Shown: positions 44,001 to 52,899 of the stretch, one piece after another | Layout: the number at the start of each line of letters is the position of its first letter | Numbering within the stretch: the stretch's first letter is position 1 | Notes under the pieces: model-generated | What the model was told of the DNA's origin: nothing | The model's input: the letters and a program-made list of their open reading frames with translations, nothing else | Database searches by the model: none | Made by a program: the position numbers and the translations under genes | Source: Bugula neritina | Lineage: Eukaryota > Bryozoa > Gymnolaemata > Cheilostomatida > Bugulidae | Assembly (NCBI GenBank): GCA_964035545.1 | Contig: OZ037767.1 | Span: 7,742,207 to 7,806,206 of the forward strand | Length of the DNA stretch: 64,000 bases | Direction: 5' to 3'

Positions 44001-44899
44001 TTCTTCCATTAACCGCATTTTTTGCCTCATACGGTCCATACATGTTTGATTGATGACATGGTTTGTTTAGAGCTAAATTATCTACAAATATATCTTATTA
44101 GTAACTAACTCTAATCAGAAATAGCTCCATATAATGCACCATTATTTTATTGAAGCCATCTATAGAATGTTTGAGGAGACTATCCTCTTATACAAAAACT
44201 TATATCTGAAGGTGCAACAAGCTAATTTTATTCTGCTGTGGTAAGTAGTATATAAGGAAACAAATTGGGCACATTTATTAATGCTACTTGTATTTCTAGA
44301 ATAACAGTGAGATTTACTAAAAAAATTAGATGCTCAGCAGTTTGGCGTCAACATGCAGTAGCTTCTATGACTTTTTCATGAAGAAGTTGCTTGAAGCAAT
44401 CTATAAAATATTTTGTAGTCTCTATAGGGTTGAAGATTGACATAGTTAGGACTCGTAAAATTTATACTCAATTTGAGACAATGCTTAGTGATGCTACGGC
44501 CTGTGATTCACATCACTTAATAAAATATGTTGTGAACAAAACAATTGCATTTTCTGTCTTGAACATAACATTTTTAAATAGATTACTAAAAATTTTCAAG
44601 AACACATACTTGTTTATACACTGCAAGTCATACAATATTTGAAAAAGTTAGTAGCAACTCAATTGGTATTTTGTATGTACTGACACTGGTGCAACCACTC
44701 ATCAGTATTTAGCAAACTACAGCCTAACTGGTTCATTTATTCCACCTTAATAACTACAAATAAATTTATAGTCAAGCACTCAATTAAAAAAATAAATGCC
44801 TAAAGCTCTTTACCATGCATTACCTTGAGCAGTGCTGACTGAAAGACATACTGAGTACATGACAATCAGCAACCAGAGTCTTTCTACGCTAACCTTCAT
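25778..44899 (-). CDS. Gene B: complete FTP/FN3/CCP receptor with ITIM-like tail
   Basis: Exons: 44824-44899, 43878-44081, 43462-43689, 37442-37660, 35676-35903, 34266-34493, 33118-33357, 32227-32374, 31894-32081, 31286-31380, 30951-31149, 30657-30763, 30216-30408, 29215-29308, 28091-28376, 26861-26912, 26391-26615 and 25778-26094. They sum to 3327 nt, 1108 residues and a stop, with no frame conflict and GT-AG at every junction. Architecture: signal peptide, FTP 26-170, 170-319 and 319-475, FN3-like 475-586, 587-684, 685-784 and 785-911, linker, sushi 929-1003, transmembrane helix 1006-1032, cytoplasmic tail 1033-1108. The ectodomain's last FN3 module resembles that of receptor tyrosine phosphatases, yet no phosphatase domain follows. 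Inferred role: cell-surface recognition receptor that signals through tyrosine phosphorylation. Known family members with this exact order are not known to me. Confidence 0.9.
26391..26912 (-). CDS. Gene B exons 16-17: linker and sushi/CCP domain
   Basis: Exon 26861-26912 (GSEDEYVKLLGEGHSFK) and exon 26391-26615. Four sushi cysteines (CSNPP, YECEKG, LHCVLN, LICKD) and the Trp of EWLGEPLIC. It ends STNCSS, adding a fifth Cys next to the membrane that gene A lacks; it could form an intermolecular disulfide. Confidence 0.84.
27060..27895 (-). mobile_element. Gag and LTR-leader remnant in gene B intron 15
   Basis: Minus-strand debris: LTR-like part and a TGGTGGCAGC motif at about 27695-27895, then Gag-like sequence (a segment resembling F-x-x-x-FG near 27300, and DYANTIKRLAQIA near 27190-27230) with many breaks. 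It matches the remnants in gene A intron 15. Confidence 0.55.
28091..29308 (-). CDS. Gene B exons 14-15: membrane-proximal FN3-like domain
   Basis: Exons 29215-29308 and 28091-28376. VTVTIVPFQLEAV, SYLILVQRNTR, CYITAEILAND, YEFTVGDGKSYNGYKN and YDVWMAITWVPH, a layout like the last extracellular module of receptor tyrosine phosphatases. Confidence 0.72.
29761..29965 (+). repeat. tRNA-headed SINE, orthologous to 5041-5245
   Basis: Same head, with B box GGTTCGAGCCC near 29817, and same tail TCTCACAGGGATGG near 29938, at the same place in intron 13. Confidence 0.6.
30216..30763 (-). CDS. Gene B exons 12-13: FN3-like domain 3
   Basis: Exons 30657-30763 and 30216-30408. EPTTPPSIALES linker, ITYYL at the donor, IECNYNNT after the acceptor, TYICDLTSAS and PATTVTEFI at the end. 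Confidence 0.76.
30951..31380 (-). CDS. Gene B exons 10-11: FN3-like domain 2
   Basis: Exons 31286-31380 and 30951-31149. APEFVGKIDYVEEYVYQ, then LMANTSYQFEVEVRNEQN and ELTVMTGNI; a clear FN3 core. Confidence 0.78.
31555..31745. repeat. Short AATGGCAC repeats in gene B intron 9
   Basis: Counterpart of 6825-7000 in gene A. Confidence 0.45.
31894..32374 (-). CDS. Gene B exons 8-9: FN3-like domain 1
   Basis: Exons 32227-32374 and 31894-32081. FSQWNQESQPW early, YEVGLTGEINL mid, TATQLNPRTFYRFLV late. Same splice phases as gene A. Confidence 0.76.
32375..33117. other. Gene B intron 7
   Basis: AT-rich. Contains two diverged ~70-bp direct repeats near 32570-32625 and 32640-32720 (CTAAACC or CAAGCTTAACAGAA, then AAAGTTAGTAAACAAAGACAT). 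No coding signal. Confidence 0.4.
33118..34493 (-). CDS. Gene B exons 6-7: FTP domain 3
   Basis: Exons 34266-34493 and 33118-33357. INYATKGTAYQEST, VSIDGKIDSSYS, WWKVDLGRK, ARIYARDGDCNGNPC and FREVEIYGYG. The RDD of gene A is RDG here, so the sugar-site residue differs between paralogues. Confidence 0.86.
34494..35675. other. Gene B intron 5
   Basis: Noncoding, alignable with gene A 10712-11915. Nothing recognised. Confidence 0.5.
35676..37660 (-). CDS. Gene B exons 4-5: FTP domain 2
   Basis: Exons 37442-37660 and 35676-35903. NLAYRKTTHESSTY, VDGIIAAVDTND, FWMVDLGD, ELYNRQGN, LKEVQIFSKK. Lacks the RXD motif. The loop between SSTY and SPSYG differs from gene A and is two codons shorter. Confidence 0.86.
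36480..36835 (-). repeat. B-specific insert with SINE-like tail
   Basis: Absent from gene A intron 4 (around 12730). On the minus strand its start carries TCTCACAGGGATGG and ACTATCAACTTTC, the tail motif of the SINEs at 5041 and 29761, followed by an AT-rich TATTTATTTATA stretch. Confidence 0.45.
37677..37928 (+). other. Antisense open frame, partner of 13681-13932
   Basis: 83 codons beginning MEQSSWMPLRKWAS; see the gene A entry. Function unknown. Confidence 0.25.
37929..38612. other. Gene B intron 3, part left of LINE
   Basis: Up to 38125 it aligns with gene A 13930-14175. From there it is B-specific and may hold the decayed 5' part of the LINE. No frame longer than about 80 codons. Confidence 0.4.
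38613..41018 (+). mobile_element. 5'-truncated non-LTR (RTE/jockey-like) retrotransposon
   Basis: Plus-strand fragments give the end of an endonuclease domain (LGGSDHFITHFVPTY, 38680-38740), a linker with KPWITKHI near 38955, then RT motifs: GAGLDRLILKVLK (39350), FLDFSSSFNTIS, with the active-region FLDF, near 39730, and VLVDQNFKFHEH (40430) with a C-terminal part to 40740. Many stops and shifts show decay. The 3' end has the AATAAATAAATCAATCAATC type of short tandem tail usual for such elements. Inserted in intron 3 of gene B, absent from A. A 447-bp MITE interrupts it. Confidence 0.8.
39766..40212. mobile_element. 447-bp MITE nested in the LINE
   Basis: Perfect 15-bp terminal inverted repeats AGTTGCGTTTATACC (39766-39780 and, inverted, 40198-40212), flanked by direct TAT (39763-39765 and 40213-40215). 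RT-like coding resumes in register after the right TAT (DLITRL-like segment), which supports a clean insertion. No coding capacity. Confidence 0.75.
41019..43461. other. Gene B intron 3, part right of LINE
   Basis: AT-rich; about 42880-43440 aligns with gene A 15660-16380. Contains a Gag-like remnant near 42085-42370. Otherwise nothing recognised. Confidence 0.45.
42085..42370 (+). pseudogene. Gag-like retroelement remnant
   Basis: Plus-strand pieces read MASGKLSDIAKNYVGY, then LPLILAGPVFAVYQKIS and LIDYEGLKSKFTAAFNTN. The pattern L-P-L-x-L-x-G-x-x-x-x-V-Y, then a F-T-x-A-F motif, is typical of Gag capsids. Frameshifts and stops break it. Confidence 0.45.
43462..44081 (-). CDS. Gene B exons 2-3: FTP domain 1
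   Basis: Exons 43878-44081 and 43462-43689. Shows NLALNKPCHQS, AVNGRIDDFTHT, WWMVDLEKK, INIWNRQDNNC and EVEVYEQDC. RXD (RQD) is present. Both exons are phase 1 at each end, so the domain is a symmetrical, shufflable module. Confidence 0.87.
44824..44899 (-). CDS. Gene B exon 1: start codon and signal peptide
   Basis: ATG at 44897-44899, then MKVSVERLWLLIVMYSVCLSV-type leader with STAQ before the donor CAAG|GTAATG. A plausible 5' UTR acceptor (TATTACAG) ends at 44971, matching gene A. Confidence 0.85.
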
Positions 44900-45560
44900 T
44901 CTCTCATCTGTGCTTTATTAACATTCAGTGTAAAATGAACTAACAGAGAAAGAAGAAGAAGGAAGTTAGTCTGTAATAACATTTACCTAAGTAAACCTAT
45001 TCAATTATATTCCTATATAATAGAGGAGGTGTTGTATTTAACCATTGTTACAAAGCAAGATTATGTTTAAATAGTTAAAAGGTTTTTGAATACACCAAGC
45101 TCATTCTTTCTTTTGCGACTCAATTGTATGAGTTGCCTGTATTAAATAAATACAATCTTCACAATTCTATACAATCACCTTGTTTTTTATTTCTAAACTT
45201 GCTTTCTGTAATGCAAGCATATTAACTCAAGGGTATGTGTCAACTAACTAAAACAAGTTTTAGTAGCTAGTGTTGTTTTCACATGAAACGGTGTCTACAA
45301 CAGTAGAATATAAACCAATTTTTTTTCCAGCATCCACCGATACCCAAATGTTCTAATTTATGACTACTGAGTAAAATTATAAACAGTTCTCTTTTTTTTT
45401 CAAAAGTGCAGTGATGTCTAGAGTATTAAACAAGTTTTGTGGCATCACAATACTGGTAGCTCTAGTGAAAATGGTTGTGAAAGACCCCAACAGTGAACAC
45501 CATAATACCAATGAATTCAATGATCCCATTAAAGCTCCTGTTTATGCTTGCATGGGTGAC
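44900..45560. other. 5' UTR and upstream region of gene B
   Basis: Alignable with 17858-18518 upstream of gene A. No promoter element can be assigned. Confidence 0.5.
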
Positions 45561-45994
45561 ATCACTCATCTACCTTGTGCTGACTATTAGATCTGTGGTT
45601 ATGTCAGTGTGGTTTGGGTGACTGTTGTTTTTGCCCAACATTTGTCAGGCGATAATGATGCCTTGAGGTGAGTTAGTAAATGTTTACTATGTTTTTTCTT
45701 TTTCACCATCATTGTAGTGTTTTTAAGTGAGTCTATTTAACATATTTTTACTTCGTCCAGTAACAACAACAATATTATGCATAATCTTTTGATAAACTTT
45801 GAGAATCGATTGGCAGCACTCTACACAGAACTGCTGTTCTTTATTAAACTGCTTTTCTGTATAATTTCCTGATTGTTTTGTATGCATAACCTGCAAATTG
45901 AAGCTAAACACTATTATCCATATTACATTATTTGAATATTTGGTTTTAGAGTAAAATATTTTATTCGTTCTCTTGTATGCGGATTTTTATCGAC

Positions 45995-46325
45995 ATTACT
46001 TTAGTATTCAGCTAAACTTATCTATGTATATCATTTATATAATTGGTTTTATATTATATACATTTTCTAATTGTTTTCACCACAGTAAGTGCATAATCAA
46101 AGCTGATAAAACATAACGCAACGTGTGTTGTGAAATAATGCAAGCAGAAGCTGATTTGTTTTTACATTACTTTTATTTTTAGCCAAATTTATCTTTACGT
46201 ATATCACTTATATATAACCTGGTTTTATATTAAATTGTCCTGTTTTTACCATAGCAAGTGCATAATCAAAATTAATCAAGTGCGTGTGTTGTGAAATAAT
46301 GCAAATGGAAACTGCTTTGTTTTAT
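45995..46325. repeat. Two tandem ~165-bp units
   Basis: Units at about 45995-46162 and 46163-46325 share CATTACTTT, GGTTTTATATTA, AAGTGCATAATCAAA and GTGTTGTGAAATAATGCAA in the same order. Confidence 0.6.
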
Positions 46326-46516
46326 TTCATAAGTAATAATCCATGCAAAATGTTTGCTGTCAGTTGAAGACTATAGATTGTGTCTCCTCATTTAATTGAG
46401 ACTAATTATTTCTTTACACTATTATGCAGGAATATAGTTTCAAAGGGAAAGTCACAATGACAATAATTTTGATGATCCAGAATAGTAGGACATTTTGGAA
46501 TGAGAGCGGTAAATGA

Positions 46517-47059
46517 TTAATGTTTAATGGCACGTCTACTCTTGACTGCATCAACGTAGGAAAAAACCGGGCAGCGTGGTTGTGAAGCGTGACTAGGGCT
46601 TTTTACTTTCAGCGGATGAATCTCGTTTGTGATTCCGCCAAGGCAAAAGTTGAGATTTTCGTGGTGTTCACAACTCTCACGTTTCTTTGCCTGTTTTCCC
46701 ATACGAGACCTCGCTAGACTTTCATAACTGCCGCTTGTAACGCGGTCACGTACGAAGTCTCCAAGGCACGCAGGGGGTTGCCTAGTGTGTGGTCCTGGAG
46801 GCGTCGTCACTGTGGGAGGCGGTGTGCTCACCCGTGGATTGTTATGTCTCACGGGTGGTTTTTCAAGCCTGTTTGTGACGGTTGTTCCTACGTTGGTATC
46901 TCCGTACGGAGCCTCTCCCACGGGGGGTTTTTGCACTTCCGAACCCATTTCCAGTTCCGGAAGTGGTGGTGGTGGCAGGCTTGACACTGAGGGCGGTGGG
47001 CGCACTTCCAAGGACGGAAGTGGCCTTTCTTGCCTCGCCAAGTCTTCCTGAGGAGTCAT
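46517..47059 (-). pseudogene. C-terminal Pro-rich frame of the GC-rich element
   Basis: 180 codons, Pro-rich (LPPPPLPELE), then basic; consistent with a post-integrase tail. Not a recognised host protein. Confidence 0.45.
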
Positions 47060-47161
47060 GGGGGTGTTTCCGGTCAGGACGACAGTCTCCGCTTGCCAAG
47101 ACCTTCTCGCACAATACGTCTGCCGCCGCGCTTCACCAGGGAGACGGCTATGCTTGTTGGT

Positions 47162-48030
47162 CTAGCAGATTTCGCACTGTCTCACTCTGCGCTGGATGTC
47201 CCGCTCCATGTTGGGCCAGTACCACCGGAGTTGTAGCTTGGTGACCACCCTCTGAACTCCTGCGTGAGTCTGCTGGTGGGTGTCCCGTATCAACCCCCGG
47301 CGGATGGCAGCTAGGCAGACGATTCTCTCCCTCGCTGGTTGTCTGTTGTTGTCGGCGAGAGTCATGGTCAGCAGAGCATCTGGCCCGATCCGCAGGGAGT
47401 TCCAACGTTGACAGTACAGCCGTAACTCGGCGCATCCCTGTCTTCGTTGTCTACCATTGGGTCGTCGCCCTTCCTGTTTCCCTCGGTACACGTTGGCTAC
47501 CACCCCAGGAAGGCTTTCCTGGAGTTTCTGCAGCTCCCTAACGTTACCAGCCCATACAGGTTTGGCGCGGAGGCTCTGGACAGTCTCCGGGGGCGTGTCA
47601 GCCCTCTGTTGGAGTTGGCCCGGGTTCCGTGTTAGCAACGGGGACCGCGGGGGAACTCTGCTCTTCTTCTTCGGGTCCAACCTCCTCGTGGGCTGCCGGG
47701 TAGGGGCGGTCTCTGCCGCCCGTGGTACCTCACGCGGGCCGCTCTATTTAGGCGGGCGTCATAGTCTGTGTGGCGGGGCGCCTCACTGTACCGGTGTGGC
47801 AACTTGGCCATGGCATGGCGCTTTCCGTTGCCTGTATAGCCACGCGTCCCTGAAGGATGGGAGGCGTGGGTTGGGACTATCCTCCGCCCTTGAGACAGGC
47901 TCTGCCGAGGACCTTCCGTCGTAGCTCCCAACAACGGCCCAATGGCTCCCTCCTGGACAGGATGGAAGCGGCCCAGCATGGACCTGGGTGGTAGGTCTAC
48001 CGTCTCTGAGGAGGGGTTGACGCACTGCAC
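47162..48030 (-). pseudogene. Spacer and integrase zinc region of the GC-rich element
   Basis: Right part (about 47930-48030) resembles the spacer between protease and RT (LPPRSMLGRFHPVQE). Left part (47162-47680) carries SLRIGPDALLTMTL and an HHCC zinc finger (HQQTHAG ... CEIC). The RT and RNase H expected between them are missing or reduced to out-of-frame scraps. Confidence 0.65.
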
Positions 48031-48075
48031 TGAGATCTCTCCTTGTTCCGTAAGCCGGCTAAAGCTATGGGCAAG

Positions 48076-48600
48076 TTAGATTCTTGAGTGCGTACTTTCG
48101 ACAACTCCCAACCTAGAGGTCTGGCCACCGTCTACTTTGCGGCGGACGGTAGCCCGGGAGTGGCCTGGTATCGTACAGCTCCGTACTACCTGCAATCCTC
48201 CCGCTAGAGGACGACCAAACTTATCGACACAGGCGAACTCCCTGTCGCCCATGATCATCGCAGATTTACTGAAATCGATGCGACATCCGTGTCGTTGTAA
48301 AAATGGCATCCCGAGGATAGCATCCTCGTTGAGCTGTCCGACGATAAACGTCTCCTGGATGGCCTAGTTACGAATGTAGCCATTCGGCTCAATAATGCCG
48401 TAGAAGGGAATGCACGACCCCTCTGCCAGGGTGCCATGATTCCCCTCATATGGTGCCAGACCGTCCCTGACCTTAGCGCTGAGGGTGTCAAAGAGCTGAC
48501 GGCTAGAGAGGTTGGTGGTGCAGCCCGAGTCCAGAAGGAAGTTGGCAGGCTTGCTAGCTAGCTTTCCTTGCAGGAAGTAGCTACTTCTGTGTGGCTGCAT
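48076..48600 (-). pseudogene. Protease region of the GC-rich element
   Basis: FLLDSGCTTNLSS is an aspartic-protease active site near 48530. The domain continues as LNEDAILGMPFLQRHG after a stop near 48364, in the same frame. Confidence 0.7.
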
Positions 48601-48626
48601 CTGGAGGGGTCCACGATTGGCGACGA

Positions 48627-49415
48627 CTATTGACCAGCTGTCGTTGGGGCGGTACGCCTTGCGGCGACCAGTTTGGATAGCATGTCAGTCATTTGTGCGA
48701 CTTTCGATGCTACCGACATCTGGGTCACATTAGCTACCGCGGAGGGTTCCGCATTTGGTTCAGTATGAGCAGTAGTGTGCTCCGTGGCCACCTGGCGGGA
48801 GGCCACGCGGTTGCGGTGCATGTGAGTCGCCAAGAGGTAGGCTTCTCCCACCGCGAGTGCATCCTCGACGGTGGTGACTCCCCTCGCTTGGAACTGATGG
48901 TGGAGCCCCAAGTTGTTGATGGACTGCACGAAGGCATCATAAGTATACCTCTCACGGTTCACTTGAGGCAGATCCCGGAACGCGATCTGCGCCAGCGTCA
49001 TCACCGTGGTAGCAGGCTCCTGCAGCGGCGTGTGAGGATCACGCCGCAGCTTTTGTAGGCGGGCCCGCGCATCTATGGCGGAGATACCAAAACGGGCCCG
49101 CAGAGAAGCAAAGATCCCGTCTATGTCAGGTCCCGCTCCGTATGGCTTAGCCTTGTTCGTCAGCGCCATTCTGAGTTTGAGCAACGCCACCCTTGGTGGC
49201 CACCGTGCAACTTCAAGCACATCTTGGAATTCCTGGATAAATTGCTCTACGGCTTCCTCGCCTGTGATGGTGGGCGCCTTCAGACGGTTTCTATCATCAC
49301 CGGGCTCTCTAGGAATTCTCACTTCTTCTAACACTACTGGTTCCACAGGTATATCAACATTATCTTCCTCACCTTCATTCAGTGGAATGGGTAGCTCCGT
49401 ACCGTCTTGTGCCAT
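48627..49415 (-). pseudogene. Gag of the GC-rich element
   Basis: ATG at 49415 (MAQDGTELP). Capsid-like region with EEAVEQFIQEFQDVLEVA, LKLRMALTNKAKPYG and LRARFGISAIDARARLQ, then TYDAFVQSI and VEDALAVGEAYL. No zinc knuckle seen before the end. Confidence 0.75.
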
Positions 49416-49450
49416 GACTGTTATACGCAAGATCCCACCGCTGCCACCAC

Positions 49451-49801
49451 TGTAGTAATTCTTGCAATTACTGTGCGTGATTTTTTTTACTCGCGTATTT
49501 AGTTAGCTATTCTACTAGCAATTACTAGGGTAGCTGTCGAGTAATTGTGTTTATTATCCACAATACAATACAAAACAAACATTACATCAATTTACACTAT
49601 AACATCAGTCACTACTAACACATGTTTCTACTTCAAGCCCTCGCTTAAAACAACGTGATCATTGCTAATTGCCCGAGAACTATCACATGAGTCGGAAGCA
49701 AATCTTCCGGTGCTGCTGATTGGTTACTACATAGGGGCCTTAGTATTCCCAGAATGGAGAGAGGACGATTCTCATATTAGTACATTGCACGACTCACTAC
49801 A
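49451..49801 (-). repeat. 5' LTR of the GC-rich element
   Basis: Minus-strand ends TGTAGT...ACTACA form a 6-bp inverted pair, and the inner end is followed by the TGGTGGCAGC motif. Confidence 0.6.
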
Positions 49802-50649
49802 ATATGTAGTCTTAGTGGTTCAAGTGTTTTGAGTGGTTCGAGCGGTTCGAGTGTGCGTGTGCATGTGTGTTTGTGATATATTGTATAAATAATGTATATA
49901 TTATTTATATATGTCAATGCAGGGGTGTTTGATGACAAATGAAGCGTGGAAAGACAAAAATAGTTACACGTGAAATAAAGCTAGTCTAATTAATTTTATG
50001 CTGAACAGTTTAATAATATATTTGGCTTTCCTGTTTCCTTTTATAATTTGATATCTGTAGCTTGGAGACTTAGAAATGTTGTTAAAGAACTTATTTACTG
50101 AACATTTGGCTTATCAAACAATGCTTTTGATATACACCAAATTTTTTATATATGAAATTAAATTATGTTACAATAGTTCAAGTAAATATCAAGAAAAAAA
50201 TATGTTTGATGTACAAACACTAATTTTTTTAGCAATAAAAAATATATCTTGTCATTAATTACATACAATATGCTTTCTTTAGGTATCTGAGATTTAATAT
50301 TCGTAGCAACAGAAGTTGTCTGTTCATAAAAAGCAACAAATACAGCACCAGCCAGCTAACAAGAAGCTGCTTGCTCTTAAATTGAAGCACAATTTGAAAT
50401 GGTTGCTGTGTAAAGAGAAAGAGCTATTTATTAATGCTCACCTTGTTGCAATGAGGCAAAACTCTGGTGCATGTGGGTCATCACTGATACTTGTCCATTC
50501 TTATGTAAAATGCAAATGCTGCCGTAAATAAGTTTCCTTAGATTTTAAAAAAAAGTCACATTCTCTTTAAACTCAAATAACATAAACATAAGCCTATTTT
50601 AAACTCCAATTTTTCTTTTGTTGTAACAAAATTATGTTGAAAAATACTA
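49802..50649. repeat. Intergenic segment paralogous to 23516-24620
   Basis: 50030-50470 aligns with the segment upstream of gene A, without the M1 insertion. At 49818-49860 there are short GGTTCGAG repeats. No gene seen. Confidence 0.5.
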
Positions 50650-51020
50650 ATAATTTACAAGCAATGCAATATTCTGTTATGACATTTTCAAGTAATATTG
50701 TAATAAGAATAATATCAAGCAGTTCAAATGGGCGTCATTATAGGAAAATGAAAATTACTACTTTTTATTGCAGAAGTGGTTTATTGTAATTATTTGAGTC
50801 TAGTGTATTGTAGAGTTCTTGCACAAGTTGAGCATTTTCACCACAAGGTTTACTAAATTACACTGCTGAATAATACAATAGTAATAACATAGCATAATTA
50901 CGTAGAAATAATAAATGCTTATGCTTACGTCACAGCCATAAAACCATTTTCACAACTTCAACTGCTGTTAGAAAAGTAAGGTAAAATTATACTAAAAAAT
51001 ACATGTCTAGCTCATTGACA
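50650..51020. repeat. Dispersed direct repeat, copy 1
   Basis: Matches 52900-53290 in the same orientation: GTGGTTTATTGTAATTATTT, TAGAGTTCTTGCACAAG, CAACTGCTGTTAGAAAAGTA. Both copies are about 370-390 bp. Confidence 0.6.
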
Positions 51021-51024
51021 ACAG

Positions 51025-52330
51025 TTGACAACAAAATACTAGGATGCATCTAATAACCCCAATGACTCTTTTTAGAGCCACTATTTTAATTTCAAACAGT
51101 TATGTTCAAAATAAGTAACAATCATTGCAATTTTTTAAAAAAAAAAGGTAGGGGAAACCTGGGTGATATGGGCCACTTAAGCCCACAGCCCAGACTGACT
51201 ATGGTTGATTGAAAATAAGTATTTCAACATGTGGGTGCTATCTCTACTGACATACAAACAGAATTTGAAGCTCCTATACAGATGCTGGACTGAACTATGA
51301 TTGAAAATTGGTGGACCATATCACCCGAAGATTTTTTAAAATTTCGGGTGATATGGGCCACCACAAACTCCGTCACATAAAATCAGCTTTTTTGTGTTGA
51401 AAATGCATTTTGCTATGTTAAAAAGTAACTTAAAACAATAGATTTAAAATAAGTGTGTAACAGCTTCTTTTAGTGCCTCCTAACTCGGAGCATTTCAAAT
51501 ATTTTTGAAAGAATATCTTGGCATCCAAAATACATTGCATGAGTATGAATATTTCAAGCACACATTCTACAGCAATTAGCTATAATGTTGTCTAATCAAT
51601 ATTTAGGAGTTTAATGCTTCATCATTGTTTAAAATACTTGAGAAATAGTATTATTTTTCTCCAAACAAGTATATGAAAAAAAAAATTCAATTTACTGAGT
51701 GATATGGTACACGGTCCATATCACCCCCAAGTGGCGGTCCATATCACCCAGAAATCATGTCACCAAAAATTTTGAATTCCCACAGACAGAGAGTGGACAA
51801 GTATTATATATACTATTTGGGTATTTATACATACCTTCCACACATTATCTGTAGATACAGGCCCCTTACTTCAGGTAATTTTTTTCAATGAAAATATATC
51901 CACAAAAGTTGTGAAAAGTTATAAGAAAATGAGCAAAAAGAGAAAATGTGTCTTTATTTTCTAAGACAAAGAAACAAGTTTGAAATATGTAGACGGGAAG
52001 TTAGATATTCCTATTTCTAAAGAATAAAACACTTTTCAACTTTCTGGTAACCTTGGATACTGCAAAACATGCACGGTCCATATCACCCGGGTGGTTCATA
52101 TCACCCAGGTTTCCCCTAATAATTTTACTAGAATTTTCAATTTTAATACTAAAACGAGTATATTGGCCCGAAATTGTACTACAGAAACTGAAATCTGCTA
52201 ATTTTTTAAAGTATGTTTGTAGAAAACATATTTAACTTTCTATTGATATGCATATTACCCTATATCATCTTATAAATATTAAGCAAAATATCAATTACTA
52301 ATAAATGATAAGTTTATTTTAAATGGTCTG
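51025..52330. mobile_element. Second, incomplete M2 element, interrupted
   Basis: 51035-51145 and 52120-52320 match inner and outer parts of the 14.2-14.9 kb element (GGATGCATCTAATAACCCCA; TTGATATGCATATTA; ATCAATTACTAATAAAT). The other arm is absent. A 966-bp element sits inside. Confidence 0.6.
51151..52116. mobile_element. 966-bp TIR element with repeated subterminal motifs
   Basis: Ends are GGGGAAACCTGGGTGATATG and its inverse, flanked by TA on both sides (51149-51150, 52117-52118). The motif GGTGATATGG or its inverse recurs near 51163, 51318, 51345, 51700, 51715, 51740, 52075 and 52092. No transposase frame. TA target and TIR fit a Tc1/mariner- or related-type MITE, but the family is not fixed. 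Confidence 0.72.
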
Positions 52331-52492
52331 TGACAGCCGATAATGGTTACTGTATCAGCTGATAATTGTTGCTGCGTCAGCACGAATGCTGTTTGGCACA
52401 GTTGCCTATGTATTGTAATTCATTTAATAAAGAGTGAATGAATGGAGGACACAGACGCAAGCCACAACTCTATTTTTGTCTATTGCTAACAG
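52329..52492. repeat. Possible solo LTR
   Basis: Starts TGTGACAGCC, contains TTTAATAAAGAGTGAATG and ends GCTAACA. No clear target duplication, so this is tentative. An ACTCAT-type microsatellite follows at 52525-52565. Confidence 0.3.
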
Positions 52493-52899
52493 TGTATTTT
52501 TTAAGATAGACTTAGGCTTGAACTAACACTCATACTCATGATACTCATACTTGTACTCATACTGTAACCTATAACCATAAAAATTACAAAAATCTTGTTA
52601 ACTTAACATTATTTACATAGCTGACAAAACATAAGTTAATGAAGTTCAAAACAAACGATAATATAATACTTGATACTTACAATTATTTGGACAATTAAGT
52701 ATAGATCGCCTGCATTTTTAGCAGGAGGAAAATTGAGCTACACTGACTCATCGACCAAAAACTGTCAGTAAATAGCTATCGCGAAAGCTTTCACAAATAG
52801 CTTTCGTTACACAATGGTTTTTGGAAAACTGCCAAAAAACTACTGCAACATGGTCCCATAATTAAGGTCACCACTGTATGATGACAATTACTATTAATT

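Larger units (their letters stand above)
46517..49801 (-). mobile_element. GC-rich LTR retroelement lacking reverse transcriptase
   Basis: A strongly GC-rich island in AT-rich DNA. On the minus strand: LTR (49451-49801), TGGTGGCAGCGGTGGG primer-binding-like site, gag, protease, a spacer, then RNase-H-to-integrase debris and a Pro-rich C-terminal frame. No RT core or DDE integrase core is visible and no second LTR is found, so an internal deletion and loss of the right half are inferred. The family is Gypsy-like, and related Gag fragments lie at 2265 and 27.1 kb. Confidence 0.75.

Noticed and set aside
46778-47244. Plus-strand frames in the GC-rich island
   Set aside because: Shadow frames of the minus-strand retroelement; GC-rich DNA has few stops.
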